Positions 17,643 to 24,631 of a stretch of 24,631 bases of DNA are shown here, one piece after another. The stretch lies in assembly GCA_032718475.1 (NCBI GenBank), contig JAUCBJ010008905.1, positions 1-24,631 of the forward strand, written 5' to 3'. The translations under genes and the position numbers were made by a program. The notes under the pieces are model-generated. The model saw only the letters and a list, made by a program, of their open reading frames with translations, was not told where the DNA came from and ran no database searches. Origin of the DNA: Nemertoderma westbladi (taxonomy: Eukaryota; Xenacoelomorpha; Nemertodermatida; Nemertodermatidae). Numbering within the stretch: position 1 is the first letter of the stretch; each line of letters starts with the position of its first letter.

Positions 17643-20600
17643 ATGGTAGTAAAACACTCTCCCAGAAAGGAGCCACTACCGGCACGCTCATTACGGAGCA
17701 ATGGGCCTCCATCCGACCCGGACGGTATACCGAATGTGCCCAACGGGCACGGGTGGCGAAGCGGCGTTCCTATTCCTGTCCGGACTAAGGTCGCCTCCTC
17801 CGCGGGTTTACCTTACGGGAGGATGACGATCTCCTCCTCGGGTTTACCTTCCGGGACAACGACGATCTCCTCCGCGGGTTTACCTTCCGGGACAACGACG
17901 ATCTCCTCCGCGGGTTTACCTTCCGGGACAACGACGATCTCATCCGCGGGTTTACCTTCTGGGACAACGACGACCTCCTCCGCGGGTTTACCCTCCGGGA
18001 CAACGACGATCTCATCCGCGGGTTTACCTTCTGGGACAACGACGATCTCCTCAGCGGGTTTACCTTCCGGGACAACGACGATCTCCTCCACGGGTTTACC
18101 TTCCGGGACAACGACGATCTCCTCCGCGGGTTTACCTTCCGGGACAACGACGATCTCATCCGCCGGTTTACCTTCCGGGACAACGACGACCTCCTCCGCG
18201 GGTCTACCTTCCGGGACAACGACGATCTCCTCCACGGGTTTACCTTCCGGGACAACGACGATCTCATCCGCGGGTTTACCTTCCGGGAGGATGACGATCT
18301 CCTCCTCGGGTGTACCTTCCGGGACAACGACGATCTCCTCCGCGGGTTTACCTTCCGGGAGAACGACGATGATCTCACCCGCGGGTTTACCTTCCGGGAC
18401 AACGACGACCTCATCTGCGGGTTTACCTTCCGGGACAACGACGATCTCCTCCGCGGGTTTAACTTCCGGAATGACGACGACCTCCTCTGCGGGTTTACCT
18501 TCCGGGAGGATGACGATCTCTTCCACGGGTTTACATATCCGTGTCGGGAGTGCAGTTGCAACGGCAGAAAACGGAACCTCTTCGGAACCCCCAGGTCAGG
18601 TAGGTCCGGGCAACCATACAGCCAATGACCTGTCCTGGGGGTGTCTGGATAATGACCCAGACTGTAATTCCACCCATCCGTCACCGGACTCTCTAAGAAA
18701 TGGAGATAAGATAAGTCTGGAGTTTGTTAATAATACTGTACCGGTACTATCTCATATTAAGCATTATTTTAATAGTGAACTGTCTGTTAGTACTTCGGAC
18801 CCACATATTTTTAGTAAGAACCCATACAGTAATAATCTACCGGTGTACACATCTCCAACATCAGTAAACCTAATTCCGTCTAATTCATTCATACAACCAA
18901 TACACCTGCAATCACTCCCTAATGCGCACTTTACACCAACCTCTATTAACACATGCCAAGGCCAACCACCAACAGCCTTGAACTACAATAGTATAAAAAA
19001 TATAAAGTCTACAAGACCTAACAAGACGGGAATTGCTACAATAATTGATGAATTGGCCATGAAAGTTGACAACGAAACCGCATCAATTTATGTCCAAACA
19101 AGTAACGAAACTCTCTTGACAACCGCTGGTTACAGGGTCGACGAAACTCCTTCTAATCTTTCAGTTTCAATGGGGAATGCAGTAGACGAAATCACTCCCA
19201 TTTCAACTGTCGAAACTCTCGTAGCAAACGCCAGTGACAGAATTGACGAAACGTTATCCACACCTGTCGTTACAGCGGTCGAAACTCTCTCTACAATTTC
19301 AGGGAATGTAACTGACAAAATCCCGCCCAATTCCGTCACAACAACTGCCGAAACTATCTCAGTAAGCCCTGGTGACAGCACTGACGAAACGTTTTCCACA
19401 CCGGTCTTTACGACTGCCGAAACTCTCTCAACAAACACCAGTGATAGAACTGACGAAACATTTTCCACACAATCAGTTACAATCGGCGAAACTCACTCTA
19501 CAATCCCAGGGAATGAAACTTACAAAATCCTCATCAATGCTGTTACAACAACTGCTGAAACTCTCTCAACAAACGCAGGTGGCAGAACTGACGAAACGTT
19601 TCGCACCCCAGTCATTACAACTGCCGAAACTCTCTCAGTAAACACAAGTGACAGAACTGACGAAACGTTTTCCACACCTGTGATTACACCGGTCGAAACT
19701 TTTTCGACAGCTTCCCAGAATGAAGCTGACGAAATCTCCTACACTGATGTTACAACATCTGGCGAATCTCTGCCAACAACTGCTGACGGCCGAGTTGGCG
19801 AAACGCTTCCTACACCGGCAGATACTGTGGACGAAACTCTCCCCCCAATTTCCAATTATGTGAAAAAGATAAGAAATGTTATACATGGACAAGGTACAAA
19901 TAATTATCCATCAGGGATAGGAGATAAGTTTAAACCAAATATTAACGCAGCTCCCTTTCAACCACCTCCCCGGTCATCTAGCGATGTTGGAAATGCATTA
20001 TTGACAAAAGATTCAATCGGTAGTACGACTTCTATTATTACTGAAAATATTGAGGTGTACCCTTGTAGTCCTACAAAGGTGAATGTTGACAGAACAGAAG
20101 ACATAATTTCATATCTATCTTCTCTGAATGGAGACACTTACAGCAATAATGGAATCACGATTCCAACTCAGCAAGACCTATGTGCTCTGCAACCTGAAAC
20201 CTGGCTTACTGACACTATTGTTGATGGATTTTTGGGTTTAATCGAGAGACACTTCCATCATGTGGCAGCTATGCCCATATATCTCACCCTGAGGCTGCAA
20301 ACACAAAATTTTGATATGCTAAGTGCAATTAAATATACCGCCAGACGATACCTAGGCATAGGTATGTTAAGAAAACCAGAGTGGCTATTCTTCCCAGAAT
20401 GCGTAAGCACAACTCCAGGTGAAATCGGCAATCATTTCATTATCCATGTTGCCAACACAACTGATAATACCGTTACATGCCTCGACCCTCTTGGTCGGAA
20501 TCTACCCAACAAAACCACTTTCGAGATTATAAAGTTGCTAAATAAGATAGATTGCCTAAAGCAAGTCAACTACTGTAGTTCTGCCAATGATAAAACGGCC

Positions 20601-22646
20601 AGACAATGGAGATCGACGGTTTCATACAAAACATATGCATTGCAGAACAATTCGTACGATTGTGGAGTCTTCATCTGTTTTTATGCCCTGTGCATTGCAC
20701 AGTCTTTGGACAAAATACCAAAACTAGTGAGAGAAGACAGTGAACAATGCCGACAATGGATCCGTAGATGCTTCACAGATTGTAAACTAGTTGCCCATGA
20801 CCACTTATTTCGACACCCAACCAGTAAATTAGTATATAACCAGACATCTGCGTCAGAGATAGAGATATCCCGCTCAACATCTCATAGCGGCATAAAACAA
20901 CAAACACTATCATGCTTTCCAACCTATGATGTATTTGATATCAGTCCCTTACTAAACCAACCAAAGAAAAAGTGTATCAAAGCATTTATGGGTCTAAGCG
21001 ACGAGAAAAGAATAAGGCTTAGAGGGCTATTATTTCATGAAGTTAAACAACTCATGATGCCTACACAATCTGTATCCCTTGAACTAAACACAAGGACATC
21101 ACCAAAAGAAATATCAGCTGACATATGGGAATTGGTTCAATGCATGCGTGACAGAATATTCACGGAAATCTGCCGGAAGCGTCTTAAGAAAATTAATATC
21201 AACAATGACAATTCTAACTCGTATGATCAGCTAAAACAAGATCTGATCACAGCTGTCGCAGTAATACAAACAAAGATTTGTAATATTGAGAATCAAAATG
21301 TGCTACTAAAGGAGGAAATTATCAAACTTAAGGAAGAAGTTAATCACGGTAGGCATTCTCGAATTGTACTAGAGGCGAAGGTAATGGATCTGGAACGGTT
21401 GGCCTTGAATACTGCTGATTCTGCTTCCTCACATTTCATTGCTGTCGAATCCGCCGACTGTTCGATAAATGACCGCAATTCCCCTGTCAGCACTAATGGA
21501 GTGTCGTCATATACGGAACATGCCACTCGGAGTAAAGAACAACTCCCAATGAATACTGTGTTCCAAAACAAAAAACCACAACCGCTAAAGACAAGCAGCA
21601 AATACAGCCCACTATTAGATTCAAAAGCTGATATTATCATTAACCATAACCAACCTCCACCAAAACATATATCCGAAGCAACTGCACGCACTGACCGACA
21701 CAAAGAAAACCCAACTAAAAATGAACTCCAAAGCAATTATGTTAGACCCAGTTTATTTTCGGGCTCCGGTGATAATTTACTCTACAAAAAGCATGTATCT
21801 AAACCGCCTATTCATACAACCAATCAACCCAGTTCCAACTACGACTATAACAAAAGACAAACTCATTCGCATAGAGACAACCAACGTTATCGACCCTGGG
21901 ATAATAGACGAGCACAGAGGCTCACTCCCAAACCATTACGACCTCAACCAGCCACCCATAAACCTCCTAAACCGCCTATTCGTACAACCAATCAACCCAG
22001 TTCCAATTACGACTATAACAAAAGACAAACTCATTCGCATAGAGACAACCAACGCTATCGACCCTGGGATAATAGACGAGCAGAGAGGCTCACCCCCAAA
22101 CCATTACGACCTCAACCAGCCACCCATAAACCAGTGTCCACAACCATTCACAGCGAGTATCAACCGGGCCAACCATCATTTGTAAATGAAATAAACAGGC
22201 AAGCCGTTGATAGAAACCAACATGACTATGATGAAGTCTCGTATCATTCCAAGTCCGACGAAAGACAACGACATATAGTAGACAAGCATGGAGTCATGGA
22301 AAATGAATACACCTCTCCTCAACGTGACACCAATAACTCAAGTATTCCGTATTACTCATATCTCTACGTCACAGGTATAAATAGATGTAACAACGAAAAT
22401 GACATCGCTGGATATCTCGCCAGTCGAAACATCGCCCTATACAATACTCGAACTATCCAATCCCGTCTGCATAATACAATGCGCTTAACCGTTGATTCAG
22501 TGGCAGAACAAACACTACTGCAAGACAGCTTCTGGCCTCAAGGAATATCCTGCAGACTATGGCGCAGCAATGGAACAAAGAGTTATAAGGATGCTTTGTT
22601 GAACATGAACTTGGGTGGTCGATTATCAAGGAGGTGTAATCTTTAA
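17643..22646 (+). CDS. Retrotransposon ORF1 protein with Ulp1-like cysteine protease
   Basis: The start is taken at the first in-frame ATG (17643, AAGATGG, favourable context), giving 1667 residues, very long for an ORF1. In order: about 20 copies of a 12-residue AGLPSGTTTISS repeat (residues about 52-300); a second degenerate Thr/Glu-rich repeat (about 483-736); and a Ulp1/SENP-like (C48) protease region (about 820-1055). The key residues are His931 (NHFIIHV), Asp948 (LDPLG), Gln1001 and Cys1007 (QNNSYDCGVF). The 17-residue His-Asp and 6-residue Gln-Cys spacings are those usual in SENP proteases. Next come a predicted coiled coil (about 1194-1256, LLKEEIIKLKEEV), a duplicated basic Asn/Arg/Tyr segment (1387-1497) and a C-terminal YLYVTGI...MRLTVDS segment that may be RRM-like. 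It presumably binds the element RNA; the protease could cut an ORF1-ORF2 polyprotein or remove host SUMO-like modifiers, which is inference. Confidence 0.85.
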   Translation: MVVKHSPRKEPLPARSLRSNGPPSDPDGIPNVPNGHGWRSGVPIPVRTKVASSAGLPYGRMTISSSGLPSGTTTISSAGLPSGTTTISSAGLPSGTTTISSAGLPSGTTTTSSAGLPSGTTTISSAGLPSGTTTISSAGLPSGTTTISSTGLPSGTTTISSAGLPSGTTTISSAGLPSGTTTTSSAGLPSGTTTISSTGLPSGTTTISSAGLPSGRMTISSSGVPSGTTTISSAGLPSGRTTMISPAGLPSGTTTTSSAGLPSGTTTISSAGLTSGMTTTSSAGLPSGRMTISSTGLHIRVGSAVATAENGTSSEPPGQVGPGNHTANDLSWGCLDNDPDCNSTHPSPDSLRNGDKISLEFVNNTVPVLSHIKHYFNSELSVSTSDPHIFSKNPYSNNLPVYTSPTSVNLIPSNSFIQPIHLQSLPNAHFTPTSINTCQGQPPTALNYNSIKNIKSTRPNKTGIATIIDELAMKVDNETASIYVQTSNETLLTTAGYRVDETPSNLSVSMGNAVDEITPISTVETLVANASDRIDETLSTPVVTAVETLSTISGNVTDKIPPNSVTTTAETISVSPGDSTDETFSTPVFTTAETLSTNTSDRTDETFSTQSVTIGETHSTIPGNETYKILINAVTTTAETLSTNAGGRTDETFRTPVITTAETLSVNTSDRTDETFSTPVITPVETFSTASQNEADEISYTDVTTSGESLPTTADGRVGETLPTPADTVDETLPPISNYVKKIRNVIHGQGTNNYPSGIGDKFKPNINAAPFQPPPRSSSDVGNALLTKDSIGSTTSIITENIEVYPCSPTKVNVDRTEDIISYLSSLNGDTYSNNGITIPTQQDLCALQPETWLTDTIVDGFLGLIERHFHHVAAMPIYLTLRLQTQNFDMLSAIKYTARRYLGIGMLRKPEWLFFPECVSTTPGEIGNHFIIHVANTTDNTVTCLDPLGRNLPNKTTFEIIKLLNKIDCLKQVNYCSSANDKTARQWRSTVSYKTYALQNNSYDCGVFICFYALCIAQSLDKIPKLVREDSEQCRQWIRRCFTDCKLVAHDHLFRHPTSKLVYNQTSASEIEISRSTSHSGIKQQTLSCFPTYDVFDISPLLNQPKKKCIKAFMGLSDEKRIRLRGLLFHEVKQLMMPTQSVSLELNTRTSPKEISADIWELVQCMRDRIFTEICRKRLKKININNDNSNSYDQLKQDLITAVAVIQTKICNIENQNVLLKEEIIKLKEEVNHGRHSRIVLEAKVMDLERLALNTADSASSHFIAVESADCSINDRNSPVSTNGVSSYTEHATRSKEQLPMNTVFQNKKPQPLKTSSKYSPLLDSKADIIINHNQPPPKHISEATARTDRHKENPTKNELQSNYVRPSLFSGSGDNLLYKKHVSKPPIHTTNQPSSNYDYNKRQTHSHRDNQRYRPWDNRRAQRLTPKPLRPQPATHKPPKPPIRTTNQPSSNYDYNKRQTHSHRDNQRYRPWDNRRAERLTPKPLRPQPATHKPVSTTIHSEYQPGQPSFVNEINRQAVDRNQHDYDEVSYHSKSDERQRHIVDKHGVMENEYTSPQRDTNNSSIPYYSYLYVTGINRCNNENDIAGYLASRNIALYNTRTIQSRLHNTMRLTVDSVAEQTLLQDSFWPQGISCRLWRSNGTKSYKDALLNMNLGGRLSRRCNL
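17797..18540 (+). repeat. 36-bp coding repeat in ORF1, about 20 units
   Basis: Each unit contains CCGCGGGTTTACCTTCCGGG and encodes AGLPSGTTTISS with Ala/Ser/Thr and Ile/Thr swaps. One unit (near 18360-18395) is 39 bp, still in frame. It is Ser/Thr-rich and probably disordered. DNA identity is high, indicating recent expansion or homogenisation. GC content is well above the rest of ORF1. Confidence 0.95.
19090..19850 (+). repeat. Degenerate coding repeat in ORF1 (ETLST/DETFSTP type)
   Basis: Repeated peptide words such as TTAETLST, SDRTDETFSTPV and GETLPTP recur about every 28-32 residues with much divergence. These are older tandem duplications of a Thr/Glu-rich linker. Confidence 0.7.
21801..22131 (+). 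repeat. 168-bp tandem duplication in ORF1
   Basis: AAACCGCCTATTC begins two nearly identical segments at 21801 and 21969. Each encodes a His/Arg/Asn/Tyr-rich block with SSNYDYNKRQTHSHRDNQ and RYRPWDNRRA. The 56-codon length keeps the frame. It is basic and could contact nucleic acid. Confidence 0.92.
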
Positions 22647-22647
22647 C
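22641..22647 (+). promoter_or_regulatory. Candidate +1 frameshift site CTT-TAA-C
   Basis: The last ORF1 codon CTT and stop TAA are followed by C. A slip of one base (CTT to TTT) puts the ribosome on TTT AAC AGT, exactly the ORF2 frame. A Leu codon before a slowly read stop is a known type of +1 shifty stop. Supporting this, the ORF2 frame has no ATG between its upstream stop (22606-22608) and the endonuclease domain. Confidence 0.5.
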
Positions 22648-24631
22648 AGTAATGTCAGTGATCCACATCAACAGCCCAACCTAGAAAATACATTAGATAT
22701 TCGATCCGCAACATATAACTGCCGTGGATTTAATACCAGCTGTGACTACATATCTGATCTATTATCGTCATTAGACTTACTAGCAATTCAGGAACACTGG
22801 CTTGACTCTGTGGAGGGTCGCTTGCTACTGCCTAATTTAGATACAGAATTCGATTGTGTATTCTCCACTTCACAAAGTATTCTCCACCCCAATTCTACTC
22901 GGGGTGTTGGGGGTGTTGCATTATGGTTTAGGAAAGGGATTTTCTCAAGTATATCAAGGGTACTGTCTTCAGATGATATAATTGGAATTAGGGCTAAAAT
23001 TGCGGGATACCCTACACCGTTACTAGTTTTATCATGTTATGCACCTGATAGCTCAAAGGATGTATCTTCTTACGACAATTTCTTGGGTAGGTTGGTCTCA
23101 ACTGTCAATATTCATGGAGACTGTATACCAATCATTCTTGCAGACACCAATTCTGATGTTGGTCCCCTGCAAGGCCCACGATGTCAGCGGGATAAAGCTA
23201 CTCCTAGAGGCTACAGGATAGATAACTTTCTTTGTTCCAATGAGCTACTGCTTGCTGATACATCGGCTAAATTTTCAGGTCCTCCAATAACCTTCAGAGG
23301 ACATGGACAGTCATACATCGACCATGTTATAACTAACAACTACGGTATGGAAAACTTAGTGAATGGTGAAGTTCTGGCTGAGGATCCCTGTAATAATTTA
23401 TCAGATCATGTCCCAGTTCTGGCAAATTTCAGATTTAGGTTAGAGATTGAGACAAATAGAGTACGCCAAACATCAATACCCATAACTAAATTTGCATGGT
23501 TCCGAGCAACAAAATCACAGACTGATGAATACAATAGGATTGTCAATGAGGGTATCAACAGTTTAAAATCTAGCATAACGTTACATTACATGAAATGGAC
23601 CTACTTGGACCTAGAAACATTCTCATCAGATCTACAGAACATTGTACTTGATGCTGCAACCAAAACACTCCCGAAGGTAAAAAAGATAAAACTATCCAAG
23701 AATATTAGAATACGCTCTTCTGTTCTAACGGCGAGGTGTAAGACAACAAAACAGCTATACGACTGTTGGTGTAAACAGGGGAAACCTCCAGATAGCCCAG
23801 TAAGAGACGCATTAAAAGACTCGAAGCGGTCAGTAAAGAGACTAAGGAATTGGTTGGCTAAAACTACAGTCTCTCACAGAGTTAATTGCAATAGCAAATT
23901 ATTGAGAACCAATCCCAAGATGTTCTGGAATAAATTAAACCCAAAGGAAACAACAAATCCACCCGATAAGGTAATCGAAACAATAAGAACCCAACTGTCT
24001 GCTAACCACCAAAAAGCGAATGGCTATGATGATGCAATAGATCAACTCAAAAGGGATATTCAAAACGACTGTGATGCTAGAGATGACATCCCAACAATTA
24101 CAGCTGCGGGTGTGAAAAGGGCTATTATGGCCATTTCAAAAGGAAAGGCGCCAGACATAGGATCGCTGACCATTGAACACATTCTGTCACTAGACTCGGA
24201 TATAATATGTGCAGAGCTCTCAAAGATTTACAATGCATGTATTGCTTTAGGTGAAACACCCTTACATTTTGGTCAGACAATAATAACTAGCCTACACAAA
24301 GGCAAGGGCAGAAAAATAAATTTAGCAACTTCATATCGCCCGATCTCCACTGTCCGTCTCCTAGCAAAAATATTTGAATCCCTTCTGCTTCAAGAGTACT
24401 TATCGGCACCAAGTTTTATACATCCGTCACAGCTGGCATATCAACCTAAAATCGGGACTGATCTCATTCTCAGCGCTGTGCTGGAATGTCTGGAGTACCA
24501 GAGGCGATGTGGGAATACCATCTACTTATGCCAGCTGGATATTAAATCAGCGTTCGATAATGTTGACTACGTAATCTTGTTCAAGAAAATGAGAGCCCAC
24601 ATAAACCCATATATCTGCCGCATCATCCTGT
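22642..24631 (+). CDS. Retrotransposon ORF2: apurinic-type endonuclease and reverse transcriptase (3' partial)
   Basis: The frame is open from 22609, overlapping ORF1 by 38 bases, to the window end (about 670 codons), and is given here from the proposed frameshift point. The endonuclease has ATYNCRGFN (22708), AIQEHWL with the metal-binding Glu codon at 22792, GGVALWFRK, a CYAPD segment, ILADTNSDVG in place of the common GDFN motif, SYIDHVI, and the closing LSDHVPV with Asp-His near 23404-23409. After a basic linker come reverse transcriptase signatures: SYRPIS (24331), SQLAYQPKIGTD, and motif A LDIKSAFDNVDY (Asp codon 24538). The YADD-type motif and C-terminus lie outside. The protein would nick the target and copy element RNA there. 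No stop or frameshift is seen in the visible part. The absence of an ATG suggests recoding from ORF1 or a non-AUG start. Confidence 0.9.

Larger units (their letters stand above)
17385..24631 (+). mobile_element. Non-LTR (LINE-type) retrotransposon, cut by the right window edge
   Basis: Two overlapping long frames carry a Ulp1-like protease ORF1 and an endonuclease plus reverse transcriptase ORF2. The endonuclease is the apurinic type, which places the element in the broad Jockey/CR1/L1-like set rather than the restriction-like-endonuclease clades. The clade cannot be fixed without a tree. All visible coding sequence is open, so the copy may be young. The 5' edge is not defined: the satellite may belong to the element. 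The 3' end lies outside the window. Confidence 0.88.

Noticed and set aside
17785-18684. Long minus-strand frames (299 and 237 codons) over the ORF1 repeat
   Set aside because: They arise because the 36-bp unit is a multiple of three and lacks stops in several frames. They contain only the repeat, and the plus strand has the real, much longer gene.
22627-22646. AGGAGG sequence before the ORF1 stop as a Shine-Dalgarno-type frameshift stimulator
   Set aside because: The layout resembles bacterial prfB, but eukaryotic ribosomes do not use this pairing, so it is probably a coincidence.

Overview
The window looks like nuclear DNA of an invertebrate animal. The evidence is two housekeeping genes of metazoan type, GT-AG introns, tRNA-derived SINEs, several mini- and macrosatellites, and an APE-type non-LTR retrotransposon. 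I cannot name the phylum from the sequence.

Genes. The last two exons of a PSMB2-like proteasome beta-4 subunit gene lie on the minus strand (10060-10218, then 4373-4529). They are joined by a clean phase-2 intron of about 5.5 kb. An intact, intronless NOP2/NSUN1-type rRNA cytosine-5 methyltransferase gene (6268-8154, plus strand) sits wholly inside that intron in antisense orientation. The 5' exons of PSMB2 were not found between 10.2 kb and the right edge, so they probably lie beyond the window.

Repeats. From left to right: two copies of a tRNA-derived SINE; an RTE-like 3' tail; a long foldback (inverted-repeat) element at 3098-4112; a small MITE-like element; a cluster of GACAGAC-rich repeat tails; a 23/26-bp minisatellite (8631-9797); a 21-bp minisatellite (10726-11170); a degenerate quasi-periodic block near 12.6-13.1 kb; and a 3.8-kb satellite of about 73 units of 52 bp (13581-17384). 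The right half of that satellite is two tandem copies of a 988-bp (19-unit) higher-order block.

Retrotransposon. Directly after the satellite comes a non-LTR element running off the right edge. Its ORF1 (17643-22646) is unusually long. It carries a 20-unit Ser/Thr-rich 12-residue repeat, a second degenerate repeat, a Ulp1/SENP-like cysteine protease with all four key residues, a coiled coil, a basic duplicated segment and a possible RRM-like C-terminus. ORF2 (apurinic-type endonuclease, then reverse transcriptase) is open to the window end. It has no usable ATG and is entered exactly by a +1 shift at CTT-TAA-C, the ORF1 stop. The main hypothesis of interest is an ORF1-ORF2 polyprotein made by +1 recoding at a shifty stop and possibly processed by its own Ulp1-like protease. 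A second point is a roughly 20-bp core shared by the 52-bp satellite and the 36-bp repeat inside ORF1.
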